Shown here piece by piece: positions 18,996-32,309 of a stretch of DNA of 64,000 nt. The translations under genes and the position numbers were made by a program. The notes under the pieces are model-generated. The model was not told the DNA's origin. It was given only the letters and a program-made list of their open reading frames with translations, and ran no database searches. The stretch comes from Streptomyces sp. R41 (lineage in GTDB: Bacteria; Actinomycetota; Actinomycetes; Streptomycetales; Streptomycetaceae). The stretch's first letter is position 1. Every line of letters begins with the position of its first letter. Where the stretch lies: contig NZ_CP163443.1 in NCBI RefSeq assembly GCF_041053055.1, forward strand, positions 7,671,001-7,735,000, given 5' to 3'.

Positions 18996-19838
18996 TCAAT
19001 TAGTCGTACGTCGGGGACTTGTACGGGGCTGGGCGGCGCCCGGCGGCGGGGTGGGCCCCCTCTGGCACGTCGGGCACCAGTAGGTGGGGCGCTGGCGGGA
19101 ACCGTCACCCTGGTCCGCCGAACGGATCGGGGTGCGGCAGCGCAGGCAGGGGCGGGGTGTGCGGCCGTAGACGAAGAGGTTCTGGTCGCGGCGGCCCGTG
19201 GTGCTGCGCGCCGGCCGGTCGCGGTTGACTTCGAGGAGCTTCTTGGCGAGGGCGGGCAGCTGGGCGGCGCGGTCGGCGGGCAGGTCGCCGATGGGGAGCC
19301 AGGGGGTGACGCCGAGCAGGAAGCAGAGTTCGCTCTTGTAGACGTTGCCGATGCCGGCGAGATTGCGCTGGTCGAGCAGGGCCTCGCCGAGGGGGCGGGC
19401 AGGGTCGCGCAGAAGGTTCTCCAGCGCCAGGTCCGGGTCCCAGTCCGGGCCCAGGAGATCGGGGCCGAGATGGCCGACCGCACGGTCCTCGTCGGTGGTG
19501 CGGAGCAACTCCAGCACGGGCAGCCGGTAGCCGACGGCCGTGCGGTCCGCGGTGCCGAGGATGGCCCGGATCTGGTGCGTGGGGCCGCCGCTCCAGCGCT
19601 GGCCGTTCGCGTACACCTTCCACGAGCCGTCCATCCGCAGATGCGAGTGCAGGGTCAGTCCGCCCTCGATCCGCGTGAGGAGGTGCTTGCCGCGCGGCGT
19701 GACGTCCAGGACCATGCGTCCGGTCAGGTCGGCGGTGGCGTACTTGGGCACCCGCAGGTCGGAACGGGTCAGCACCTTGCCCGCGAGGGCGAGGTGCAGC
19801 CGCCTCGCGGCCTGCCAGACGGTGTCTCCTTCGGGCAT
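18996..19838 (-). CDS. nei: Fpg/Nei-family DNA glycosylase (endonuclease VIII type)
   Basis: 280-residue bifunctional DNA glycosylase/AP lyase for oxidised bases. MPEGDTVW gives the catalytic Pro2 and Glu3; PRGKHLL holds the conserved Lys; HLRMDGSW, LLDQRNLAGIGNVYKSE (helix-two-turn-helix) and a C-terminal zinc finger CLRC...YWCPTC follow. PEGDT and the finger place it with actinobacterial Nei2-type enzymes rather than MutM. The C-terminal 25 residues (PPPGAAQPRTSPRR) are low-complexity. It sits just downstream of lhr on the same strand, 81 bp away, making a DNA-repair pair. Confidence 0.92.
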   Translation of the reverse strand: MPEGDTVWQAARRLHLALAGKVLTRSDLRVPKYATADLTGRMVLDVTPRGKHLLTRIEGGLTLHSHLRMDGSWKVYANGQRWSGGPTHQIRAILGTADRTAVGYRLPVLELLRTTDEDRAVGHLGPDLLGPDWDPDLALENLLRDPARPLGEALLDQRNLAGIGNVYKSELCFLLGVTPWLPIGDLPADRAAQLPALAKKLLEVNRDRPARSTTGRRDQNLFVYGRTPRPCLRCRTPIRSADQGDGSRQRPTYWCPTCQRGPTPPPGAAQPRTSPRRTTN

Positions 19839-19919
19839 GGGTCAAGGGTGGCACGGGTTGTGCGTAGGGGGTGTGCGGTGCGGGTTGTGGTACGGGTTGT
19901 GCTGTACGGCGCCGGGGGC

Positions 19920-24893
<4,974 letters not shown>

Positions 24894-25257
24894 GCGTACA
24901 TCCTGCACCCGGCCACTGACAATGGCTCTGACCTGCGGGGATGCGTTCGCCGGCGTGAGCTGTTGCGCCCGCGGTCGGGCGTGGGTCGGGTACGGGCCGG
25001 GGATGTCCGTCCTCGGGCCGGCGCGGAATCGGGCCCTCGGGGGAAGGCGGCGGCGGTGACGCGCCGGATGCTGCCGGCGGACATCCCCGGCCCGTCTCCT
25101 TCTGCCGGCCGGCGGCTGCGGGCCGGTGGGGGTGTCGCCAGTAGCCGGCGGGGTGGCGGGGTGCGTCCAGCGGTTGTGCCGGACGCGGTGCGTCATCGGC
25201 CGCCGGCCGGTGGGGCTTCATCGGCCAGGCCCTGTCGTGGTGGCGGAGAATGAGGGC
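24894..25257. promoter_or_regulatory. Divergent region between lhr and the AraC-type gene
   Basis: 364 bp without a supported gene. It must carry both divergent promoters. I see no convincing -10, operator or repeat; open frames here are GC-driven extensions of lhr and its neighbour. Confidence 0.3.
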
Positions 25258-26295
25258 ATGGCAGGTTCGGGGAAGGAGCGGGCTCGGCACTGGCAGTACG
25301 CGGAACTGCCCGGCGTCGATCTGCTGCGGGCCAGCTATGTCGAGAAGATCTTCGTCCGGCACACCCACGAGAACTTCGTCATCGCCGCCATCGCCGACGG
25401 TGTCGAGGTCTTCCACCACGGCGGCGCCGACCAGTACGCGGGCCCGGGCGCCCTGGCGCTCGTCAACCCGGACACTCCGCACACGGGCCGCGCCGGGGTC
25501 CCCGAAGGCTGGCGGTACGGTGCCGTGTACCCGTCGCCGGAGCTGGTTGCCGAGATCGCCGCCGAGACGACCGCAATCCGCGGCACCCCCGGATTCACCA
25601 GTCCGGTGCTCGACGACCCGTACGCGGCGGGCCTGGTCCACCAGGTGCTGCGGGCCGCGGAGGAGGGCAACGCGCTCGCCGCCGACACCCTGCTGCGCGT
25701 TGCCGTGACCCGGCTGCTGCGCCTGAACGGAGGCCCGCTGCCGCAGCGGGCCGTGCGCACCGCGGGTGCCCGCACCGCCGCACGCGCGCGTGCCGTGCTG
25801 GAGGAGCGGATGGCCGAGCCCCCGACCCTGGAGCGGCTCGCCGCCGACCTCGGCACCAGCCCGTTCGCGCTGCTGCGCGCGTTCCGGGACGCCTATGGCA
25901 TGCCGCCCCACACCTGGCTGACCGACGCCCGCGTACGCCGGGCACGCCACCTCCTGGACGCCGGTGCCGCACCTGCCGAGGCGGCCGTCGCCGTCGGCTT
26001 CACCGACCAGCCGCACCTCAATCGGCACTTCACCCGGATCGTGGGCGTGCCCCCGGGCGCCTACCAGCGCGAGCGCAAGAACGTACAAGACGGTGACGGG
26101 GGACTGCTCGTACCGTCCAGGGCGTGGCAGAACAGACAGCTCTCGCAGACATACGAGGTGAAGACGGCGGACGCCGTGAAGGCGGCGGAGGCGGTGGAGA
26201 CGCCGGTCGCGGTGAAGGCGGCGGACGCCATGGAGACGTCGGACGCAGTGGAGACGTCGGAAAACCCGACGCCGTCGTCGTCCGGGACGCCCTAG
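25258..26295 (+). CDS. AraC-family transcriptional regulator with overlapping C-terminal tail
   Basis: 345 codons from ATG 25258 (GGCGGAGAATGAGGGC upstream). N-terminal cupin-like sensor domain (about residues 10-150, HTHENFVIAAIADG, LVNPDTPHTG) and two C-terminal HTH motifs of AraC (about 185-280; LERLAADLGTSPFALLRAFR and AVAVGFTDQPHLNRHFTR, then GVPPGAYQ). A normal AraC protein would end near residue 290; here about 60 further residues of repeated VKTADAV/VETSDAV follow and overlap azlC by 172 bp in another frame. In the family, AraC genes beside azlCD control the amino-acid exporter. The tail may be genuine or a product of overlapping repeat DNA. Confidence 0.85.
   Translation: MAGSGKERARHWQYAELPGVDLLRASYVEKIFVRHTHENFVIAAIADGVEVFHHGGADQYAGPGALALVNPDTPHTGRAGVPEGWRYGAVYPSPELVAEIAAETTAIRGTPGFTSPVLDDPYAAGLVHQVLRAAEEGNALAADTLLRVAVTRLLRLNGGPLPQRAVRTAGARTAARARAVLEERMAEPPTLERLAADLGTSPFALLRAFRDAYGMPPHTWLTDARVRRARHLLDAGAAPAEAAVAVGFTDQPHLNRHFTRIVGVPPGAYQRERKNVQDGDGGLLVPSRAWQNRQLSQTYEVKTADAVKAAEAVETPVAVKAADAMETSDAVETSENPTPSSSGTP
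26111..26116 (+). promoter_or_regulatory. -10 box of a probable leaderless azlC transcript inside the AraC gene
   Basis: TACCGT, 7 nt, then GTG 26124. The box lies within the 3' part of the AraC-type gene, so azlCD may have its own promoter. Confidence 0.5.
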
Positions 26296-26960
26296 GGGTC
26301 GGGGTCGCCGTCGGGCTGTCCGGTTTCGCGTTCGGGGTGACCTCGGCCGGCAGCGGGCTCACGCTGCTGCAGACCTGCGCGCTCAGCCTCCTGGTGTTCA
26401 CCGGTGCCTCGCAGTTCGCGCTCGTGGGCGCGCTCGCGGCCGGGGGCAACCCGCTCACGGCGGCCGCGGGCGCCTTCTTCCTCGGGGTGCGCAACGCCTT
26501 TTACGGGCTGCGCCTGTCGCAACTGCTCGCCCTCCCGCGCGCGGTGCGTCCGTTCGCCGCGCAGTGGGTCATCGACGAGACCACGGCGGTCGCGCTCGCC
26601 CAACCCACCCGCCGCAGCGTCCGCATCGGCTTCACCGTCACCGGGCTCTCCCTCTACGTGCTGTGGAACCTCACCACCTTGCTCGGCGCCGTCGGAGCCG
26701 AGGCCATCGGCGACACCGACGCGTGGGGGCTGGACGCCGCCGGGCCCGCCGTCTTCCTGGCGCTGCTCGCGCCCATGCTGAAGACCACCACGGAGCGCGC
26801 CGCCGCGGGGATCGCGGTCCTCCTGATGCTTGGTCTGCTGCCCGTGCTGCCCGCCGGAGTTCCCGTACTGGTGGCCGCGCTGGCCGCTCCCGCCGTCCTC
26901 TACGTAGAGGGGCGCCGCAGTGTGAAGACCGCCAATGACGCACCAAGGGAAGACCGTTGA
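26124..26960 (+). CDS. azlC: AzlC-family branched-chain amino acid exporter large subunit
   Basis: 278 codons from GTG 26124. The first about 50 residues are Gly/Arg/Asp-rich and encoded by repeat DNA shared with the AraC tail; the membrane protein proper begins near VVVRDALGVGVAVGLSGFAFG and shows the AzlC pattern of five to six helices with TGASQFALVGALAAGGN and FFLGVRNAFYGLRLS. AzlC pairs with small AzlD to export branched-chain amino acids or analogues. A downstream start cannot be excluded. Its stop overlaps azlD by 4 bp. Confidence 0.88.
   Translation: MAEQTALADIRGEDGGRREGGGGGGDAGRGEGGGRHGDVGRSGDVGKPDAVVVRDALGVGVAVGLSGFAFGVTSAGSGLTLLQTCALSLLVFTGASQFALVGALAAGGNPLTAAAGAFFLGVRNAFYGLRLSQLLALPRAVRPFAAQWVIDETTAVALAQPTRRSVRIGFTVTGLSLYVLWNLTTLLGAVGAEAIGDTDAWGLDAAGPAVFLALLAPMLKTTTERAAAGIAVLLMLGLLPVLPAGVPVLVAALAAPAVLYVEGRRSVKTANDAPREDR
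26160..26270 (+). repeat. Short tandem repeats in the AraC/AzlC overlap
   Basis: Imperfect repeats of GAGGTGAAGACGGCGGACGC / GCGGTGGAGACGTCGGA type. In the AraC frame they encode VKTAD, VKAAE and VETSD units; in the AzlC frame a Gly/Arg-rich stretch. Both frames stay open across the array. Confidence 0.7.
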
Positions 26961-27265
26961 ACATCTGGATCGCCATCGGCGCGACCGCATTCGGCTGCTA
27001 CGCCGTCAAACTCATCGGGCTGCTGGTCCCCGCCGGCGTACTGGAGCGGCCGCTCGTCCAGCGCCTCGCCGCTCTGCTGCCGGTCGCCCTCCTCGCCGCG
27101 CTCACGGCCCAGCAGACCTTCGCCGACGGGCGCGTCCTGGTCGTGGACGCGAAGGCCGCGGGACTGGCCGCGGCGGCCGTCGCACTGATCCTGCGGGCTC
27201 CCTTCCTGCTCGTGGTCGCCGCGGCGGTGGTGGTGACCGCGGGGGTTCGGGCGATGACCGGCTGA
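26957..27265 (+). CDS. azlD: AzlD-family branched-chain amino acid exporter small subunit
   Basis: 102 residues, three to four membrane helices (IAIGATAFGCYAVKLIGLLV, LLPVALLAALTAQQTF, two Ala/Val-rich helices). Start TTG 26957 overlaps the azlC stop (TTGA), with AAGGGAAG 5-10 nt upstream; TTG is rare but the coupling supports it. It is the small partner of AzlC in amino-acid export. Confidence 0.88.
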   Translation: MNIWIAIGATAFGCYAVKLIGLLVPAGVLERPLVQRLAALLPVALLAALTAQQTFADGRVLVVDAKAAGLAAAAVALILRAPFLLVVAAAVVVTAGVRAMTG

Positions 27266-27407
27266 CGTCGGTACGTATTCGGGCGGTACGCGTGCGTGCG
27301 TACGGACCGATCGCCACAGAGGACCGATTGCCCTGTCCGAGGGCAGCACAGAGAGCCTGGGTACTGTGACGCGTCACAAGCCGCCCGTACGCCCGCAGGA
27401 GCCCGCC

Positions 27408-28622
27408 GTGACCCTCTCCGCAGCCGCCGGGTGCTCGCGCTGCGCTGTGAGCCCCGGGTCGACGAGCTGGCCCGGCGAATGGCCCGCGATTCCTTCGAGG
27501 CGCTCCCCGGTTATGCGGAGCTCCCGGACGACGTGAAGGACCTGGAGATCGCCGCGACGGCCCGGCACGGCATCCGCCTGTTCCTGCGCCGCGCCGGCGA
27601 TCCGCACCTCGCGCGCGCCAACCTGCGCCTGTTCCGCGAGCGGGCCGCCCAGCGCGCCGAGGAGGGCATGCCGCTGCACCTGCTGCTGCGCACGCACGCA
27701 CTCGCTCGGCGCGTATGTGCTGTGGCGGGCGCTGCGCGAGACGGCACAGCCCGGCGAGTAAGCCGCCCTCGTGGAGCTGGTCGACCTCCTCCTGGAGTCG
27801 CACCACAGGGTCGTGGGCGCGGTCGCCGAGACGTACGTCGACGAGCGCACCGCTCTGGAGGCCGACGCCCGCGCCCAGCGCCGCTCCCTGGTACGCGGAC
27901 TACTGGACGGAGTGCTCAAGCCCGGCCACATCCTCCTGGACGAGTTGCGCCTGGAAGGCCCAGCCCTGGTGCTCGCCCTCGACCTCGGAGCGTCCGCCGA
28001 GGGTTCCGTGGGCGAACGGCGGCGACAGCGCAGGGCGCAGACCGTCCTGGACCACACCTTCGGTACGGAGGTGGCGGCGCTCCTGGACACCCGCCCGGGC
28101 CGTGCCGTGGTACCCAAGGAGTGCGAGCCGCCGGACGACCTCGCGCAGCGGCTGAGCAAGGCCCTGAGGACGTCGGTCAGGGTCGCGCACGTACCGGCCG
28201 CCGGGCCCGATGACATCCCGGAGGCGGCCCGCACCGCGACGGAGATCCTGCGCGTCACGCGCGCGTGCGGGTTGCCGCCCGGACTGCACCGCCTGGAGGA
28301 CGTCCTTCTGGAGTTCCATCTCTCGCGCCCAGATCCCAGCAGCCACAAGATCGCCGCACTGCTCGATCCCGTCGCCGACCGCCCCGAGCTCCTGGAGACC
28401 CTGCGGACCCACCTCGCCCGCCGGCAGGACCGCAGGGCCACCGCGACGGCGCTGGGACTGCACCCGAACACCGTCGACAACCGGCTCGCCAAGATCGGCG
28501 AACTGACCGGCATCGACCTGTCGTCACCCCGAGGAGCGGCCCTGGCGATCGCGGCGCTGCTCCTCAGGGACACGAGGGACACCAGGGACACTCCGAGCGA
28601 CGGCCCGTACCAACGTCCCTGA
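27408..28622 (+). pseudogene. PucR/CdaR-type regulator, decayed by frameshift and stop
   Basis: Pieces of one protein are spread over two frames. Frame 27431-27700 gives VLALRCEPRVDELARR...HLLLRTHAL; after a 4-bp duplication (CTCGCTCG, 27701-27708) the sense continues in the other frame as LGAYVLWRALRETAQPGE and then meets TAA at 27759-27761; beyond it AALVELVDLLLESHHRVVGAV runs to 28622 and ends with a PucR-type C-terminal HTH (LGLHPNTVDNRLAKIGELTGIDL). A 1-nt loss near 27430 also seems likely, because GTG 27408 with AGGAG upstream is in the final frame; the changes (-1, +4) then restore it. The 284-codon piece from GTG 27771 could still be translated. PucR proteins regulate catabolic genes. 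Sequencing error is possible but less likely for several lesions. Confidence 0.75.
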
Positions 28623-28654
28623 ACGCCGCTCCGCGTCCCCGAACGTCAGGAACG

Positions 28655-29608
28655 TCAGCCGATCGACCGTCCGTACGCCCGGAGCGTGCGCAGCGCCTCG
28701 ATCGTCACCATGGGGCGGCATTCCAGGGCGATGCCCGGCGCCCACTGACGCCAGCGGATAGGCCATCCGCCGTCCGCCTCCTGCTCGTCCGCCAGGTGGT
28801 CGAGCGAGCGTGCCATCTCCTCGTCGGTGAACCACGCGCGCGCGAGTGAGCCGGGAGTCTTCGCGTAGTCGTGCGGGAAGTGGTGCTCGCCCGGCGCGTA
28901 ACCGGGCGCGACCGGAAAGGCCTCAAGGCGCTCCGGGTCCAGCGCCGCGAGCCGGTGCTCGCGCACCAGGCGGCCCAGACGGTCGGCGGCAGCCTCCGCG
29001 CGCGGGCGGTCGGGCGCGGAGTCCAGGAAGGCGACGGCGGCCTCGATCTCGTACGGATGGGACTTCTCCAGGGACTCCACCGCCTGCCAGCAGAAGTCGG
29101 TGGCCCGGAACAGCCAGGCGTGCCACACCTCGTTGCGGTGCAGCAGGCCCACCACGGGCCCGGTGGCGAGGAGTTCGCTCGGCGGGTCGTCGACGATCGG
29201 CACGAAGGGGGCCGTCGGATAGCCGCGTTGGCTGGGATGGATCGCCGGCAGCGCGCCGTCCGCCGTCGACACGGAGGTCAGATAGCGGCACACGCGCTCC
29301 ACGCGCTGTCCGCCGCAGCGCCCGATCGAGTCCAGCACGCGCAGCGCGTGCCCGGTGTGCAGCGGCTGGCTGACCGGGCCGCGCAGATCGGGTTCGAGCG
29401 CGTGACCGTACCCTTCGTCCTCGTTGCGGTAGGCGGTCAGCGCGGTCTCCACCGCGTCGGCGCCGCCGACGCCGCTGTTCAGGAAGTGATATGCGAACCG
29501 GCGCTGCTCCAGTACGCGCGCGGTGAGCCAGATGAAGTGCTCGGCGCGCGAGAGCGGGGTGTGCGCCGGGGGCGTCGGGGGGAGTGGGGATGCTCCTGTT
29601 TCGGCCAT
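28655..29608 (-). CDS. Conserved protein resembling the prenyltransferase/squalene-cyclase alpha-barrel fold
   Basis: 317 residues from ATG 29608 (TACGGT 7 nt upstream, probable leaderless start). Alternating helices with GYGHALEPDLRGP, YLTSVSTADGALPAIHP and DEQEADGGWPIRW recall the QW-like repeats of squalene-hopene/prenyltransferase alpha-toroids, but the catalytic DxDD motif is not seen. I recognise it as an actinobacterial conserved protein of unknown function. No signal peptide. Soluble. Confidence 0.7.
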   Translation of the reverse strand: MAETGASPLPPTPPAHTPLSRAEHFIWLTARVLEQRRFAYHFLNSGVGGADAVETALTAYRNEDEGYGHALEPDLRGPVSQPLHTGHALRVLDSIGRCGGQRVERVCRYLTSVSTADGALPAIHPSQRGYPTAPFVPIVDDPPSELLATGPVVGLLHRNEVWHAWLFRATDFCWQAVESLEKSHPYEIEAAVAFLDSAPDRPRAEAAADRLGRLVREHRLAALDPERLEAFPVAPGYAPGEHHFPHDYAKTPGSLARAWFTDEEMARSLDHLADEQEADGGWPIRWRQWAPGIALECRPMVTIEALRTLRAYGRSIG

Positions 29609-29615
29609 GCGTCAG

Positions 29616-29621
29616 ACCGTA
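29616..29621 (-). promoter_or_regulatory. -10 box of a probable leaderless transcript for the 28.7-29.6 kb gene
   Basis: On the minus strand TACGGT, 7 nt, then ATG 29608; no Shine-Dalgarno sequence. Confidence 0.5.
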
Positions 29622-29688
29622 GGACGGAAAGCGGTCTCGGCGAGCGGTCACGGCTCGGGCCCACTCTCAGGGGCGGGATACTGGAGTC

Positions 29689-29883
29689 ATGCGGTTGACG
29701 GTCTTCTGGCAGCGGATGGCGGATCACTTCGGTGCGGGGTACGCCGACACCTTCGCGCGCGATCACGTGATGACGGAGCTCGGCGGGCGCACCGTGCACG
29801 AGGCGCTCAACGCCGGCTGGGAGGCCAAGGACGTGTGGCGCGTGGTGTGCACGGCCATGAACGTTCCGTACGAAAACCGCTGA
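29689..29883 (+). CDS. DUF3046 small protein
   Basis: 64 residues: MRLTVFWQRMADHFG, then HVMTELGGRTVHEALNAGW and VWRVVCTAMNVPYENR. This is the actinobacterial DUF3046 family, typically found near recA, of unknown function. GGAG lies close before the ATG and a -10-like GATACT 6 nt upstream, so either mode of initiation is possible. Confidence 0.85.
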   Translation: MRLTVFWQRMADHFGAGYADTFARDHVMTELGGRTVHEALNAGWEAKDVWRVVCTAMNVPYENR

Positions 29884-29943
29884 CGGGTCACGAAGATCGG
29901 GGGGCGGGGGTCGATTGTCGGTGGCGTGGGTGAGACTTGCACC

Positions 29944-31158
29944 GTGGCCCCGACAGACGAGACCGCGCAGGTCGCCCAGCAGGCATCACCGTTCGGCACG
30001 ACGCCGCCCAGCGGCCCCCCGGCCGGGGACGCGGCCGCCCCGAGCGGGCGCATGCCGCGCTGGCTGCCGCGCGCCATGGTGCTCGCCCTCGCGCTCGTCG
30101 CCGTCTTCCAGCTGGGCAGTTGGGCGTTCCACCAGCTCACCAGCCTGCTGATCAACATTCTCATCGCGTTCTTCCTGGCACTCGCGATAGAACCCGCGGT
30201 GAGCTGGATGGCCTCGCGCGGCATGCGCAGGGGACTGGCCACCTTCCTCGTCTTCTTCGGCGCGATGATCGCGATCGCCGGATTCATCACGCTGCTGGGC
30301 TCGATGCTCGCGGGCCAGATCATCAAGATGATCGAGGGCTTCCCCGACTACCTCGACTCGGTCATCAACTGGATCAACACCCACTTCCACACCGACTTGA
30401 GACGGGTGGACATCCAGGACAGCCTGGTCCACTCCGACTGGCTGCGGAAGTACGTGCAGAACAGCGCCACAGGCGTCCTGGACGTGTCCGCGCAGGTGCT
30501 GGGCGGCCTCTTCAAGCTGCTGACGATCGCGCTGTTCTCGTTCTACTTCGCCGCCGACGGACCGCGGCTGCGGCGCGCGCTGTGCTCGGTGCTGCCACCG
30601 GCCCGGCAGGCCGAGGTGCTGCGCGCGTGGGAGATCGCCGTCGACAAGACCGGCGGTTATCTGTACTCACGTGGTCTGATGGCGCTGATCTCCGGCATCG
30701 CGCACTACATCCTGCTGGAGTCCCTGGGTGTGCCCTACGCGCCCGTGCTCGGCGTCTGGGTGGGCCTGGTATCGCAGTTCATCCCCACCATCGGCACCTA
30801 TCTCGCGGGCGCCCTGCCGATGCTGATCGCCTTCACGATCGACCCCTGGTACGCGCTGTGGGTGCTCATCTTCGTCGTCATCTACCAGCAGTTCGAGAAC
30901 TATGTACTGCAGCCCAAGCTGACCGCCAAGACCGTCGACATCCACCCCGCCGTCGCCTTCGGGTCGGTCATCGCGGGCACCGCGCTCCTCGGTGCTGTCG
31001 GCGCACTGATAGCCATCCCCGCCGTCGCCACCCTGCAGGCCTTCCTGGGGGCGTATGTGAAGCGGTACGACGTCACGGACGACCCCCGGGTGCACGGGCA
31101 CCGGACAAGTGGCCAAGGCCGTTTCTTCGCGCGCGTGCGGGGGCTGTTCAGCCGGTGA
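29944..31158 (+). CDS. AI-2E/PerM family membrane transporter
   Basis: 404 residues from GTG 29944, chosen because GAGACT lies 6 nt upstream and no ribosome site is seen; the frame extends 6 codons further. After a Pro/Gly-rich 40-residue N-terminus come paired helices (MVLALALVAVFQLGSWAF, LLINILIAFFLALAIEPAV), an extracytoplasmic loop, and the PerM core with GVPYAPVLGVWVGLVSQFIP, TIGTYLAGALP and QQFENYVLQPKL, hallmarks of the AI-2E transporter family. The substrate in streptomycetes is unknown. Convergent with the following membrane protein, only 3 bp away. Confidence 0.9.
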   Translation: MAPTDETAQVAQQASPFGTTPPSGPPAGDAAAPSGRMPRWLPRAMVLALALVAVFQLGSWAFHQLTSLLINILIAFFLALAIEPAVSWMASRGMRRGLATFLVFFGAMIAIAGFITLLGSMLAGQIIKMIEGFPDYLDSVINWINTHFHTDLRRVDIQDSLVHSDWLRKYVQNSATGVLDVSAQVLGGLFKLLTIALFSFYFAADGPRLRRALCSVLPPARQAEVLRAWEIAVDKTGGYLYSRGLMALISGIAHYILLESLGVPYAPVLGVWVGLVSQFIPTIGTYLAGALPMLIAFTIDPWYALWVLIFVVIYQQFENYVLQPKLTAKTVDIHPAVAFGSVIAGTALLGAVGALIAIPAVATLQAFLGAYVKRYDVTDDPRVHGHRTSGQGRFFARVRGLFSR

Positions 31159-31161
31159 TGT

Positions 31162-31962
31162 TCACCAGGTGAGCACGGCCCACACACCGGCGCCGACGAC
31201 GGCCGCCGCGTAGCAGCCGACCGCCGCGTACATGACTCGCTGCCTGATCCGGTCGCTCCAGGATGTACGGGACAGCAGCCAAGCCAGCGCGGGCAGCACC
31301 AGCACGGCGTGCAGGCTCACTCCGTGCAGCGGCTTGAGCGGGGCCGTCGAATGGTAGGCCGCATCCTGGTGGCCGGTGCGCGTGAGGACCACCCCGCGCG
31401 CGATCATCGCGGCGCCCGACAGCAGCGCGACAAGCAGGATCGCGAACCCGGAGCGCAGCGCGAGTGGCATGCCCAGGGGGCCTGCGGGCCGGTTGCGGAA
31501 CGAGGCGACCGCGAACACGGAGAGCAGCACGACGAGAACCCCGCCACCCACCGCGAGCGTCATGGACACCGCCGTGTCGAAGCCGGTCTCCATGTTGAGA
31601 TGCGAGGGCACCCGACGCCACGCCTGCAGGGTGATCCCGCCGACCTCCACCACACAGTCGGCGGCGAACACGACGAGCAGCGCGGTGCGCAGTCGCGTTC
31701 CGACGCGCAGATACGACGTGACCCACGTGACCGCGATCAGTGTCAGCCCGAAGGAGAGCCCGAAGGTGATGGGCTTGCGCCAGGACACGGGCCCGTCCCA
31801 GGGCCCGCCGTCGACGGCGAAGACCACCAGGTGCAAGAGTCCCGAGACGATGAGCAGAGCGCCCGTCGCGTAGCAGAGCCGCTCGGCCGGACGGAGCGTG
31901 AGCTTCAGGGGCGTCAGCGTGAGCTTCAAGGGCGCCAGGGACCGGGACCTCGTGGTTTCCAT
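31162..31962 (-). CDS. Seven-helix membrane protein of unknown function
   Basis: 266 residues, about seven hydrophobic helices (LCYATGALLIVSGLLHLVVF, ITFGLSFGLTLIAVTWVT and others). Start ATG 31962. The N-terminus repeats LAPLKLTL/LTPLKLTL, reflecting a short DNA duplication (about 31897-31935). I do not recognise the family. Charged residues between helices (WRKPITFGLSFG, HLNMETGFD) look conserved in character. No operon partner on its strand. Confidence 0.75.
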   Translation of the reverse strand: METTRSRSLAPLKLTLTPLKLTLRPAERLCYATGALLIVSGLLHLVVFAVDGGPWDGPVSWRKPITFGLSFGLTLIAVTWVTSYLRVGTRLRTALLVVFAADCVVEVGGITLQAWRRVPSHLNMETGFDTAVSMTLAVGGGVLVVLLSVFAVASFRNRPAGPLGMPLALRSGFAILLVALLSGAAMIARGVVLTRTGHQDAAYHSTAPLKPLHGVSLHAVLVLPALAWLLSRTSWSDRIRQRVMYAAVGCYAAAVVGAGVWAVLTW

Positions 31963-32119
31963 GGCTCAAGCCTCGCGGGCAGGCCCCACGCCGTCGTCGT
32001 ACGGCCGAAGGCACCGGCAGTACGCCCGGGAGAGTAGCCCGGTGTCTGGCCCGTGCCTGTGGGAAATCCGGGGCGGTGTCGGACCGCGGACGTACTCTCG
32101 GGGATGCCGTGTGGTGCGC

Positions 32120-32149
32120 TTGACACGAAAATCGAACATCCATTCTTAT
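32120..32149 (+). promoter_or_regulatory. recA promoter with LexA (SOS) box
   Basis: TTGACA at 32120-32125 and TCTTAT at 32144-32149 form a -35/-10 pair with 18-nt spacing. The SOS-type box CGAACATCCATTCT at 32133-32146 lies between and over them: GAAC-4-nt-ATTC, one base off the perfect GAAC/GTTC dyad of Gram-positive LexA boxes. LexA bound here would block the promoter. Confidence 0.8.
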
Positions 32150-32309
32150 GGAGGTTCCGGCGGGGCTCTCGACGGGGATTTCGTCAGGGTTTTCATGGAG
32201 ATGTGCCCGAGTTATCCACAGGCCGGACGGGCGTCGGGGCGCATTGTCAGTGGCAGGCGTTAGCGTCTTTGACGTGAAGCGATCGACTCAAGCAAACCGG
32301 GTGGAACCC

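Noticed and set aside
25197..25257. Upstream extension of lhr or the AraC gene
   Set aside because: Open by GC bias only; ribosome sites support the shorter starts.
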